Of a DNA stretch of 22,562 bases, positions 6,109-14,505 are shown piece by piece. Made by a program: the position numbers and the translations under genes. This DNA comes from JAWXCB01 sp034440455 (GTDB lineage: Bacteria; Bacteroidota; Bacteroidia; Chitinophagales; CAIOSU01). Every line of letters starts with the position of its first letter. Position 1 is the first letter of the stretch. The notes beneath the pieces are model-generated. The model did not search any database and was not told the DNA's origin. It saw only the letters and a program-made list of their open reading frames with translations. Location of the stretch: NCBI GenBank assembly GCA_034440455.1, contig JAWXCB010000023.1:1-22562 (forward strand). The letters run 5' to 3'.

Positions 6109-8508
6109 TTAATTCAAAATCAACAGCTTTTTCACTGCCAATCCTTTAGCATTTTCAATCTTTACTAAATAAGTTGTGTTACTCCAATTCGCAAGTGAAA
6201 CTTTCACTTGTTCCGATGCCTGCTTGGCAGAAAGTGTATGTACCATTTTTCCGGTCAAATCGAGAATGCTTACTTGCACATCTTCTACTAATGGTTTTTC
6301 AAACCTGATAAAAAAAGAATCATTCGCGGGATTTGGAAAAATGGTGAAAGCTAATTCGGATGAAGTTTTTTCAATTTCATTTGCCGCAAGATAAAAGCAA
6401 GGCGATGATACAAACTGTGAATCAATCACGGGACGACTGTGATCCCAAATGCCGAGCGCATACTCGCCTTTCGTGATGTTGTTAATTGTTATTTCCCCTT
6501 TCTTATTCAGCAGACTTCCCTGCGGGTTTATTGTGAATGAAGGATGAATCGCCCAATCCATTTTTGTATCAGGGCGATAAAGGATGAGAAGGCTGTCTTC
6601 TTTATTCGAGATAAGCTGATTATCGAGATAGCCCGTTGATGTGGACACCGTGCCGTCATAAATAATTTTTGCGCTCGCGGTGAAATCGTTTGGGAGAATG
6701 CCATCCACTTTCCAGTAGCGTTCTTTGGAGAGATGCAAGCTGGGAATAATTGTTTTCATCGGAACAGGCGCTACCCAGTTGTGTTCCACTCTTATCAATG
6801 CTTCCGAAGAAATTTGCGTTACATTCATCGTCATCAGCGCTTCTTCAAAATCCAAGTTCCCCGTTGTGTTGACGCGCAGATATTTATCCGTAATCGCATC
6901 GCTGATTTTCTCATGAATATCAATGGCGATGAATGCAGGCGCAAAAGGAAGTTCCGTGTGATGAATGCCGCAACTGCCGCTAAACAAAACTGTTTGCGAA
7001 ACGGAATCAAAGTTTTCGCTGAAGAAAGTAAGTTCAACAGGTAGGTTGGAATAAAGCGCAGGCGCTGATTTCAATCGTTGGCGGATAAAAATAGTTACAT
7101 CAAAATTGCTACCGCTTTGGGCTGTAAAAAATGAATCAACAGAAAAATGCGGGAAGCCGGGATTGAACACCCAGTTCTCAAAAAACGGAGTTAAATCAAT
7201 TCCTGAACACTGGCTGAGATAATCCCGAAAGTCAATGCTGCTTGCATGATTGAATTTGAACGCATCAAGATAATCGGTGACGCACGAGAAAAACAAACTG
7301 TCACCCATATAGCCGCGCAACGTGTGCGCTACTTCAGCGCCCTTGTCATACACTGTGCTGCCATACGTATATTCATGTGGCACTCCTGAAACGGCACGAT
7401 AGCCATCATCCGTGATATGCGTGAATTGCAAAACGTCTTTATGGTTTTTCCTTATATTTTTTTTGTAACGCGCAGCGCCATATACTTTTTCAAAAAACAC
7501 GCTTTCAGAATAACGTGCCCAGCCTTCGTTTAGCCACATGTCTTCAGGCGTTTCGCATGTCACCAAATCACCAAACCAGTGATGACTGAATTCATGCGCC
7601 ATCAGAGATTCATATTCTAACCCTCCCGTAACCGATGCGCGCATATAAGCTACGTTGGTGGCGTGTTCCATCGCACCGCTGTTGAACGGCACAAGCACAA
7701 ACCCGACACGGTCGAAGCGATATGCGCCAAAACATTCCTCAAAACCGGAGAAAGCATTGGGAAGATGAATGAAAGAGCTTTTAAGTTTTGTCGTATCAGC
7801 GGGTTGCGCAGCAAGCATCACGGGAACAGTGTTCCCTGCGATGCTCGGATAATTATCATTCACTGAAGTATAAGCCGAAACTGCAACAGATGCGAGATAC
7901 GTTGGGATGGATTGATTCAATTGCCAATCCCAAGTGATGGTGCCGTTTCCGTTTAATGTGGAATCAATCAACAGCCCACCGCAAAACGCTTTGTGATTGG
8001 ATGCGGTAGTGATATGAAACTCATAAGTCGCGCGGTCGGTGAAATTGTCCACGCACGGAAACCACACGCGCCCATACGTGTGCGGATTTGCATCGAAGCC
8101 GACACCAAGATTATAAGCATAATTTCCGCTGAAATAAAATCCGCCCCAGCCGGAAGCATCCATCACGGGCTGTCCGTTGTAGCAAACTGTTATTTCGGTT
8201 GAGTCGCCTGTGTTTAACGGAGTGGGTAATTGAATAATGAGCGCAGTGTCGTTGTAAGTATAAGCAGCAGTATTCTGATTGATGATGATTGAGTCAACAT
8301 TCAATGCAAGCAAACTCAACTGCACTTGTTGCAAGCCATTTGTTTCCGATTGAATTTTTATCGAACAACATCCCTGAATAGACGCAGAACTGATGTTAGA
8401 AATATCTAAAGAGATAGAATAGTGCTTAACGTCAAAAGCGGATTGCGCAAATGTACTTTGAAAAATTGAAAAGCAGGAAAACAGAAAACAGAAGCGCAGC
8501 AATTTCAC
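6109..8508 (-). CDS. Secreted M1-family zinc aminopeptidase with T9SS sorting domain
   Basis: A 799-residue protein. Residues 1-22 form a signal peptide ending AQS, so it is exported. The M1 catalytic core shows the GAMEHATN exopeptidase motif (278-285, a GAMEN variant), the zinc site HEFSH (305-309) followed after exactly 18 residues by Glu328 in WLNEGWARYSE, and STVYDKGAEVAHTLR (384-398) with the likely catalytic Tyr387. A linker of beta domains follows, then a T9SS type A sorting domain from about 722 starting FTIFPNPANDSF. The protein should cross the outer membrane and be surface-bound or released, trimming N-terminal residues from peptides. The start is GTG (plus CAC at 8506-8508): no ATG lies between it and the upstream in-frame TAG, and the signal peptide begins right there. 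Its neighbour panB is functionally unrelated. Confidence 0.93.
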   Translation of the reverse strand: MKLLRFCFLFSCFSIFQSTFAQSAFDVKHYSISLDISNISSASIQGCCSIKIQSETNGLQQVQLSLLALNVDSIIINQNTAAYTYNDTALIIQLPTPLNTGDSTEITVCYNGQPVMDASGWGGFYFSGNYAYNLGVGFDANPHTYGRVWFPCVDNFTDRATYEFHITTASNHKAFCGGLLIDSTLNGNGTITWDWQLNQSIPTYLASVAVSAYTSVNDNYPSIAGNTVPVMLAAQPADTTKLKSSFIHLPNAFSGFEECFGAYRFDRVGFVLVPFNSGAMEHATNVAYMRASVTGGLEYESLMAHEFSHHWFGDLVTCETPEDMWLNEGWARYSESVFFEKVYGAARYKKNIRKNHKDVLQFTHITDDGYRAVSGVPHEYTYGSTVYDKGAEVAHTLRGYMGDSLFFSCVTDYLDAFKFNHASSIDFRDYLSQCSGIDLTPFFENWVFNPGFPHFSVDSFFTAQSGSNFDVTIFIRQRLKSAPALYSNLPVELTFFSENFDSVSQTVLFSGSCGIHHTELPFAPAFIAIDIHEKISDAITDKYLRVNTTGNLDFEEALMTMNVTQISSEALIRVEHNWVAPVPMKTIIPSLHLSKERYWKVDGILPNDFTASAKIIYDGTVSTSTGYLDNQLISNKEDSLLILYRPDTKMDWAIHPSFTINPQGSLLNKKGEITINNITKGEYALGIWDHSRPVIDSQFVSSPCFYLAANEIEKTSSELAFTIFPNPANDSFFIRFEKPLVEDVQVSILDLTGKMVHTLSAKQASEQVKVSLANWSNTTYLVKIENAKGLAVKKLLILN

Positions 8509-8623
8509 TTTTGGATAATCTTGTTTATTAAAATACTCGTTCAGGCTTTTTATAGGGGATTGCTACTCTTGCATGACGCATTGAATTTGCATTGCTCAAC
8601 ACACCACCCACCACCCCCAACAC

Positions 8624-9451
8624 TCAATATTGCTCTTTCTCATTCGGAAAATCCTGACTCTTCACATCGCTCACATATTTGCCTACTGCTTTTTTCATTT
8701 CGTCATAGAGGTTCATGTACCGTCTTAAAAAGCGCGGCTGAAATTCTTTGGTGATGCCGAGCAAGTCGTGCAGCACAAGCACCTGCCCGTCAACGCCACC
8801 GCCCGCGCCAATGCCAATCACAGGGATTTTCACTTCCTTTGAAATTTTCTGTCCGAGCGATGCGGGAATTTTTTCAAGCACAAACGCAAAGCATCCGATT
8901 TTTTCCAACAGCAGCGCATCATTAAACACACGCTCCGCTTCTTCTTTTCCTTTTGCGCGAACCGTGTAAGTGCCGAATTTATAAATGGATTGCGGAGTTA
9001 ATCCCAAGTGACCCATCACCGGAATACCAGCTGATAAAATTCTTGTGATTGATTCCTGCACTTCCGAACCGCCTTCGAGTTTCACTGCATGTGCGCCCGA
9101 TTCTTTCATAATGCGGATGGAGGATTCCAATGCAGATTTTGAATTGCCCTGGTAAGAGCCAAACGGCAAATCCACCACTACGAACGCGCGCTTCACTGCC
9201 CGCACCACCCCGGATGCGTGATAAATCATCTGGTCGAGCGTGATGGGCAGCGTGGTTTCATGTCCCGCCATCACGTTGGAGGCTGAATCGCCCACGAGAA
9301 TCACATCAATGCCCGCATCGTCAACAATTTTTGCAAGCGAATAATCATACGCGGTAATCATCGAGATTTTCTCGCCCGCATCTTTCATGGAGCGCAACAC
9401 ATTCGTGGTGATACGCTTCACTTGTTTCCCGTTGGGTTTCTTTTCCGGCAT
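8624..9451 (-). CDS. panB: 3-methyl-2-oxobutanoate hydroxymethyltransferase
   Basis: A 275-residue cytoplasmic TIM-barrel enzyme of the normal family length. It makes ketopantoate from 2-oxoisovalerate and 5,10-methylene-THF, the first committed step to pantothenate and CoA. Key residues are seen in context: ITAYDY (32-37), VGDSASNVMAGHETTLPI with metal ligand Asp55, VVDLPFGSY with Asp94, AVKLEGG with Glu126, and the catalytic Glu193 in FVLEKIPASLG, then IGIGAGG. No panC or panD is near. The ATG at 9449-9451 lies five bases after TAACTTTC, which resembles a -7 box, so its mRNA may be leaderless. Confidence 0.97.
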   Translation of the reverse strand: MPEKKPNGKQVKRITTNVLRSMKDAGEKISMITAYDYSLAKIVDDAGIDVILVGDSASNVMAGHETTLPITLDQMIYHASGVVRAVKRAFVVVDLPFGSYQGNSKSALESSIRIMKESGAHAVKLEGGSEVQESITRILSAGIPVMGHLGLTPQSIYKFGTYTVRAKGKEEAERVFNDALLLEKIGCFAFVLEKIPASLGQKISKEVKIPVIGIGAGGGVDGQVLVLHDLLGITKEFQPRFLRRYMNLYDEMKKAVGKYVSDVKSQDFPNEKEQY

Positions 9452-9473
9452 GGGCGAAAGTTAGAAAAAAGCT

Positions 9474-9504
9474 GTTAGCTTTTAGCTGTCAGCTACAAGC
9501 TAAC
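9474..9504. repeat. Near-perfect 31-base AGCT-type hairpin
   Basis: Between the divergent starts of panB and the lipoprotein gene, GTTAGCTT (9474-9481) pairs with AAGCTAAC (9497-9504) and TAGCTG (9483-9488) with CAGCTA (9490-9495), with one T-C mismatch and a single-base loop. More TAGCTAA-like words continue to about 9540. The role is unknown; it could be a dispersed intergenic repeat or a regulator site. Confidence 0.6.
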
Positions 9505-9556
9505 CATGAGCTAATAGCTAAAGGCTAACGGCTTAAAGCTTTCATCAATCAAATGC

Positions 9557-9564
9557 TATTTTTG
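9557..9564 (+). promoter_or_regulatory. -7 box (TAnnTTTG) immediately before lipoprotein start
   Basis: TATTTTTG matches the Bacteroidota -7 consensus TAnnTTTG. It lies six bases before the ATG at 9571, so transcription would begin at or next to that ATG. I see no good TTTG -33 box upstream. Confidence 0.45.
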
Positions 9565-9570
9565 CCACGC

Positions 9571-10572
9571 ATGAAAAAAATCTTCTCGTTATTCATTATT
9601 TCTGTCCTGCTTTTTTCTTGTTCCAACGAGTTGGACATCACAGCCGACTATAAGGAAACAACCATCATTTACGGATTGCTGAATCAAACTGACTCGGTTC
9701 AATACGTGCAGGTGTTCAAAGGCTTTTTAGATGACAATACCAGCGCATTGATTCTTGCGCAAAATCCAGATTCGGTTTTTTATAATGACAGTGTGGAGGT
9801 GAAATTGAATGACGGCTCGCAAACTTATTCACTCGACCGCATCATCGGACCAAACCGCGCAGCCGGAGTATTTGTTGACAGCCCCAATTATGTTTATCGC
9901 TTGCCCTCATCGGTGGTGGAAGACCGCAATTACAACCTCACGTTTACCAACCTCCGCACGGGACATGTTGTAACGGCTCAATCTCCGGTTGTAAAAGATT
10001 TCGACATCAATTTCCCTCCCGAAGAACTGCTCGTGAATTTTGCAGTAACAACACCGGTGAATGTGCAGTGGCGGTCTGCCGAAAATGGAAAGATTTATCA
10101 ATTGGATATCCGCTTTTTTTATGAAGAATGGAACGTAAATAACCCTTCAGATAAAGACACGTTCTATGTGGATTGGCCCATCTTCAATCAGCAATATTCA
10201 AACACGACAGCGGGCGGTGAAAGCATGAGTTTTAAAATAGATGGCTTGGCGTTTTATTCATTCCTGAAATCACGGCTGGAAGAAAACCCTGACCTGCAAC
10301 GGCAGACACTGGAGTATCCGCTTGAATTCCGTTTTTTTGTGGGCGCTGAGGAATTGTATAATTATATCCGCGTGAACAGCGCGCAATCGGGCATCACTGC
10401 GCTTTCCGTAAAACCGGAATATACAAACGTGAATGGCGGTTTAGGGATTTTTTCCAGCCGCTACAACAAATCGCGCATCAACATCGGATTAGCACAACGC
10501 TCGCTCGACAGCCTTTCCTGCGGCTCGTTCACGAAGAATTTGAACTTTGTGGATAGCGACCTTTGCAATTAG
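9571..10572 (+). CDS. Putative outer-membrane lipoprotein (DUF4249-like)
   Basis: From the ATG at 9571 it is 333 residues. MKKIFSLFIISVLLFSC is a lipoprotein signal with Cys17. An upstream in-frame ATG at 9553 would add MLFLPR ahead of this signal and overlap a -7-like box, so 9571 is the better start. The mature part is mostly beta-strand; it opens SNELDITADYKETTIIYGLL, followed by repeated ligand-domain-like segments, and has no enzyme motif. The style (small lipoprotein with 'YGLLN..DSVQYVQVFKGFL') resembles DUF4249-type lipoproteins of Bacteroidota that often accompany TonB-dependent receptors, but no such receptor is here. Its 3' end meets the convergent T9SS protein gene after 21 bases, and I see no clear terminator between them. 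Confidence 0.8.
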   Translation: MKKIFSLFIISVLLFSCSNELDITADYKETTIIYGLLNQTDSVQYVQVFKGFLDDNTSALILAQNPDSVFYNDSVEVKLNDGSQTYSLDRIIGPNRAAGVFVDSPNYVYRLPSSVVEDRNYNLTFTNLRTGHVVTAQSPVVKDFDINFPPEELLVNFAVTTPVNVQWRSAENGKIYQLDIRFFYEEWNVNNPSDKDTFYVDWPIFNQQYSNTTAGGESMSFKIDGLAFYSFLKSRLEENPDLQRQTLEYPLEFRFFVGAEELYNYIRVNSAQSGITALSVKPEYTNVNGGLGIFSSRYNKSRINIGLAQRSLDSLSCGSFTKNLNFVDSDLCN

Positions 10573-10593
10573 GTGAACTTCGTTTGACAGGCT

Positions 10594-12471
10594 TTAACGC
10601 ATCACCACTAATTTCCCTCGTGAAACAGGTTTGTTATCACGCGCAATCCGATAGAAATAAATCCCGTTTTCTAAATCTTTTGCATCAAGCAAAACTCTGC
10701 TTCCTGAAAGTTGTTCAAGCGATTGAATCACCCTGCCCGACAAGTCAAGCAGTTGCACATCAAAATCAAAAAGTGCGCGGCTCAACGTGAGCGTAACTAT
10801 TTCGGAAGCTGGATTTGGAAACAGGCTCGATTGAATAAGTTCTTCCGCGCGGATGCCCGATGTTAAATCTATACGCGCTTGCACTGTGTTGGTGTGAATA
10901 GGAGGATTGAAATCAAAATAGATGGACGCGCTGTTTTCAATCACTGTTTCATCGGGCGTATTTTGTTTGATGCCGATAGAAAATTTCACAAAGCCATGAC
11001 TGGATGGCTCGTCAATGCCGCTGTCAGGCAGCAGGATATTGTCGAAAGTCCAGATGGCGTATTTGCCGCCCTCCAACTGAAATGCGTACGGATGGCTGGC
11101 GGCAATGGTTTGAAATGAGGAAGCGTTGAGGAAATCATCGAGCGTGTCGCGGACGACTATTGTGAACGCAGTATCTGTCCCCGTGTTTTGAAAACGTACC
11201 GTGTAAGTGAGCGGCTGCGAAGGATGTACGCCATTCTTCACATCATCAGGGCTTACCTGCTTATCGTTCGGGTCATACGAGCCGGTGACGACCTGTAGCG
11301 AAGTGTCACTGTTATTCAACAAATTCGTATCGTGTGGTAAAGAAAGATTGACAAAAGTGAGTAACGTATCGCCCAGCAGGTTAATGTCGAAAGGCACTTG
11401 TAATTCGATATGAATAGAACGCTGCTGCCCGGGATAAAGATTAGAAAAATTCCATGTGAGATTATTTGCGTTTTGTGAGGTGGGAGTTTCCGTGGTTGAA
11501 AGAAAATTCAACACTGGGTCGTGCAGGTAGCTGATGGTTCCACTTTGAATTGATGTGCCGATATTTTGATAATGAATCCAATGGTTGGCAACGAATCCCG
11601 GACGGGCAAAGCCTGTGGTGAGTGAGATGCTTAAATCACTAAATATAATGTTTGGCGTCAATCCGAAATCATTGTTGATGGAAGTTAATTGCGAACCATT
11701 AAATACAATGCTGTGGGAACCGGAAGATGGTGTACTCACAGTATAGAATGTGGCAGGAGAAACAGCAACATCGAATGTACCCGAATCAAGGAAAGCAGCA
11801 TACGTACCCAACTGATTAGTGAATCTGCTAAAGGAGTTAGGGGTAATATCTACGCGAATATTCAACATGGGATTATCTAAACCGTCCATAATGCCGTTTC
11901 CGTTTTCATCGAAAAACACCATGCCGGAAACTAAATTCTTTTCATGCTGACATAAGCCGCTTCCGGGGCATGGAGTTCCTGGATTTACAATGCGCAAATA
12001 GTATTGCGGTAGGAATACAGGAGGAGATACGGATGTATCTATAAGACCAAGTTGGATTAAATTATCTTCTATCTCGCTGATTTCCCCGCTTATAACACCT
12101 ATGCCAGGAATCGAAATTGTGCAATAAATGCTTACCAGATAAGTTCCGGTGGTATCATTTGTAAGTCCGGTTAATTCAATACAAGCGGTTTCCCCACCGT
12201 TAACATTAGTTGGGTTGACGTTGTAAGAAATTCCTGTGGGAAGATTAGAGATACTATCAAAAATTATGGCTTGAATAAAAATACTGCTTACTGAGTCCCA
12301 ATACTCAAATTGTATCACACCGCTAAATGGCTGCCCCCTCTCAATGCACGGAAATGCAGATGCAGGCGGGCAAAATCCCGGAATCCCCGTTGGTGGATTT
12401 GGAATACATTGACCAACCCCAATTTTCAAAAAACCAATTAACAGCAGCGGAAGAAGGAGAAGCTTTTTCAT
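10594..12471 (-). CDS. T9SS-sorted secreted adhesin-like protein with DUF11/conserved repeat domains
   Basis: A 625-residue exported protein. A signal peptide covers residues 1-20 (ending GVG, with QC next). A Cys-containing Ig-like region follows (about 22-175). Then comes an SdrD-B/CarboxypepD-like domain opening VFFDENGNGIMDG (185-197), whose DxNxNGxxD pattern suggests calcium binding. A DUF11-like repeat covers about 275-395. A module opening SYDPNDKQVSP (398-408) and closing IYFDFNPPIHTN (517-528) recurs in many Bacteroidota surface proteins. Residues 548-625 form the T9SS type A sorting domain (FPNPA, GIYFYRI, GKLVVM). It is probably carried to the cell surface for adhesion or matrix building; no catalytic site is visible. 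A perfect dyad lies just upstream of its ATG. Confidence 0.9.
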   Translation of the reverse strand: MKKLLLLPLLLIGFLKIGVGQCIPNPPTGIPGFCPPASAFPCIERGQPFSGVIQFEYWDSVSSIFIQAIIFDSISNLPTGISYNVNPTNVNGGETACIELTGLTNDTTGTYLVSIYCTISIPGIGVISGEISEIEDNLIQLGLIDTSVSPPVFLPQYYLRIVNPGTPCPGSGLCQHEKNLVSGMVFFDENGNGIMDGLDNPMLNIRVDITPNSFSRFTNQLGTYAAFLDSGTFDVAVSPATFYTVSTPSSGSHSIVFNGSQLTSINNDFGLTPNIIFSDLSISLTTGFARPGFVANHWIHYQNIGTSIQSGTISYLHDPVLNFLSTTETPTSQNANNLTWNFSNLYPGQQRSIHIELQVPFDINLLGDTLLTFVNLSLPHDTNLLNNSDTSLQVVTGSYDPNDKQVSPDDVKNGVHPSQPLTYTVRFQNTGTDTAFTIVVRDTLDDFLNASSFQTIAASHPYAFQLEGGKYAIWTFDNILLPDSGIDEPSSHGFVKFSIGIKQNTPDETVIENSASIYFDFNPPIHTNTVQARIDLTSGIRAEELIQSSLFPNPASEIVTLTLSRALFDFDVQLLDLSGRVIQSLEQLSGSRVLLDAKDLENGIYFYRIARDNKPVSRGKLVVMR

Positions 12472-12473
12472 GG

Positions 12474-12490
12474 CGGGTAAAATTTACCCG
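12474..12490. promoter_or_regulatory. Perfect 17-bp dyad upstream of the adhesin-like gene
   Basis: CGGGTAAA (12474-12481) and TTTACCCG (12483-12490) are exact inverted copies around a single A. The dyad is two bases upstream of the ATG at 12469-12471 and overlaps TAAATTTT, a near match to the -7 box. Its position fits an operator for a dimeric regulator or a hairpin that masks the start; this is inference. Confidence 0.5.
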
Positions 12491-12525
12491 AATCTACGAA
12501 ACGAATTTTAAATTTCGATGAATTG

Positions 12526-14190
12526 TCAGGAAGATATTTTCGAAGCAACAACTTTAAGGATTTCTTTTTCCTGCACATCTGCTTGCCCTGCCATTTTTTC
12601 TCCTTCAGCTAAAATGCTTTTCACAAACTCTTTATCGTCCAACCCACCTACATTAATTTTCACGTTCAGCCATGCGCCAAGCACAGCAGTTCTTGCGCAC
12701 AACGCGCCAACACCCGCATCTGAAATGGAATTCTGATTTCCGTTTTCAGCCATTGCTTGGATGAGGTCAAATGATGCAAGCGAAGTTTTCATTACTTCAA
12801 AGGGTACTTCAATCGCATGCCTTGTTGCTTTTTGCAAAGCATCTTTTCTTTCCTGCGAGCCTTTGGGCAATTGATAAGCAGCCATGATTGCGTTGAATGC
12901 CTTTGTATCCTCATCCACCAGTTTCAGCAGCTTTTCTTTCAATGCTTGTCCCTTTTCCGCATGTGCGGAAAATTCTTCCGTGCGCGTTTCCCATTCTTTT
13001 TTTCCTGCGGAAAGATTGGCAACCATCGTAGCGAGAGAAACTCCAAGCGAACCTACATAGGCTGCGATAGAACCTCCACCGGGCGCGGGCGATTCCGAAG
13101 CGGTTTCATTTGCAAACGCGCGTAAATTCATGTTTACGAGCGGAGCATTCTGTTCTTCTTCGAGCATGTATTCGATGATTTTCTTTTTCGGGTCAAAGGG
13201 GGTGAGTTCATCCAAGCCGAGCGATTTCACTGCAATCTTTATCAGTTGTTCATCAGAAACTCCAACCGAAACTTGCTGTTTTCTTAGAAAATATTTTCCC
13301 GCATCGAACATTGATTTTAAAGGAATCAACCCGATTAACTCAGAACCCGTAACTCGCAACCCCCGCTTCTCTGCGCTCTTGCATACTTCGTCAAATGCTA
13401 CATGCACTGGCGTTACATTGAGGTTCGTAAGATTAATGGAAACCTGCGCAATGCCATACTCTTCGATAAACCAGCCAATTGCTTTCACTGCTTTGCACGC
13501 GCCCGGAATTCTTACTGCATTTCCTGCTGGATCTTTTTCGATTTCTCCCTTTGCATTTTTCTTCACTCTGCCATTCTCGCGCACATCAAACGCTACGGAG
13601 TTGGCTTTCTTCACGGAGGTGGTGTTGAGATTCACATTATACGCCACAAGAAAATCACGCGCACCAATCACCGTGCTTCCTGATTTAGGATTGAATTGTG
13701 CAACGCCAAAGTCAGGTTTCCATTCTGGCTTTTTTATTTTTTCGGCAATGCCTTCATACTCGCCTTCGCGAATCACGGAGAGATTTTTTCTATGCACAGC
13801 AGTTGCTGCGTATTCATACAAGTAAACGGGAATACTCAACTCCTCTCCTACCCTCTTCCCTACTTGTTTTGCAAACTGCACTGCTTCTTCCATCGTAACT
13901 CCTGAAATGGGAATCAGCGGACACACATCCGTTGCGCCCATGCGCGGATGCTCACCTTTGTGTTTGCGCATATCAATCAGCTCGCTTGCTTTTTTAATTC
14001 CGCGAAAAGCTGCTTCCACCAATGCTTCCGGCTCGCCAACGAAAGTAACCACGGTTCTGTTTGTTGCTTTCCCGGGGTCAACATTCAATAGCTTCACGTC
14101 TTCAACACTTTCAATGGCATCGGTGATGGCTTTGATAATCGCAAGATCGTTTCCTTCGGAAAAATTGGGAACACATTCGATGAGTCGCAT
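12526..14190 (-). CDS. ftcD: Bifunctional glutamate formimidoyltransferase / formimidoyl-THF cyclodeaminase
   Basis: A 554-residue fusion close to the length of animal FTCD. The N-terminal formimidoyltransferase half (1 to about 330) opens LIECVPNFSEG and has GEHPRMGATDVCPLIP with the catalytic His81. The C-terminal cyclodeaminase half (from about 360) opens ESPAPGGGSIAAYVGSLG and is all-helical. It moves the formimino group from formiminoglutamate to THF and then releases ammonia, giving 5,10-methenyl-THF. This is the last part of histidine breakdown and feeds one-carbon pools. hutH, hutU and hutI are not in the window, so it stands alone or is part of a dispersed set. A possible -7 box lies at 14242-14249. 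Confidence 0.95.
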   Translation of the reverse strand: MRLIECVPNFSEGNDLAIIKAITDAIESVEDVKLLNVDPGKATNRTVVTFVGEPEALVEAAFRGIKKASELIDMRKHKGEHPRMGATDVCPLIPISGVTMEEAVQFAKQVGKRVGEELSIPVYLYEYAATAVHRKNLSVIREGEYEGIAEKIKKPEWKPDFGVAQFNPKSGSTVIGARDFLVAYNVNLNTTSVKKANSVAFDVRENGRVKKNAKGEIEKDPAGNAVRIPGACKAVKAIGWFIEEYGIAQVSINLTNLNVTPVHVAFDEVCKSAEKRGLRVTGSELIGLIPLKSMFDAGKYFLRKQQVSVGVSDEQLIKIAVKSLGLDELTPFDPKKKIIEYMLEEEQNAPLVNMNLRAFANETASESPAPGGGSIAAYVGSLGVSLATMVANLSAGKKEWETRTEEFSAHAEKGQALKEKLLKLVDEDTKAFNAIMAAYQLPKGSQERKDALQKATRHAIEVPFEVMKTSLASFDLIQAMAENGNQNSISDAGVGALCARTAVLGAWLNVKINVGGLDDKEFVKSILAEGEKMAGQADVQEKEILKVVASKISS

Positions 14191-14241
14191 GAGAGATGTT
14201 AGATGTTAGACATGAGATCTGAAACTTCAAGATACAAGTTA

Positions 14242-14249
14242 CAAATGTA
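14242..14249 (-). promoter_or_regulatory. Possible -7 box for ftcD
   Basis: On the minus strand TACATTTG fits TAnnTTTG and lies 51 bases before the ATG of the cyclodeaminase fusion gene. No TTTG is found at the usual -33 distance, so this is tentative. Confidence 0.35.
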
Positions 14250-14280
14250 GCGACACTTCAAATATTCCTAACTTTAGCTC

Positions 14281-14505
14281 GTGAAGAAGAAAATAAAAGT
14301 TGAGTTTTTTTCGCCTGCTAATTCATCGGATGAAAAGATAAAAGAGGATATGGCAATGACTCCACAGCAACGCATGTCACTTGCATTTCGTTTGGCTGAT
14401 TTTGCAATGGAATTCACGCCAGATAAGACACTGCCATCTAAAAAAGATAAAATTTCCTGGCGTGAATTAACTTGGACGAATGGAAGCTCACGCAAGCGTA
14501 TTTAA
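14281..14505 (+). CDS. Small 74-aa partner protein of the nucleotidyltransferase
   Basis: A short protein that starts with GTG and reads MKKKIKVEFFSPANSSDEK. A basic, possibly beta start leads into an amphipathic helix MTPQQRMSLAFRLADFAMEF, then a charged tail with WRELTW. It overlaps the next gene by 26 bases in another frame, a strong sign of translational coupling. TAACTTTA sits four bases before the GTG, resembling a -7 box and suggesting a leaderless start. I do not recognise a named family. Small proteins with a 'TPxxRxxLAFxLxDFA' helix in front of minimal nucleotidyltransferases are something I associate with Bacteroidota genomes, but I cannot verify this here. It could be an antitoxin-like or regulatory partner. 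An alternative start is the ATG at 14350. Confidence 0.65.
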   Translation: MKKKIKVEFFSPANSSDEKIKEDMAMTPQQRMSLAFRLADFAMEFTPDKTLPSKKDKISWRELTWTNGSSRKRI

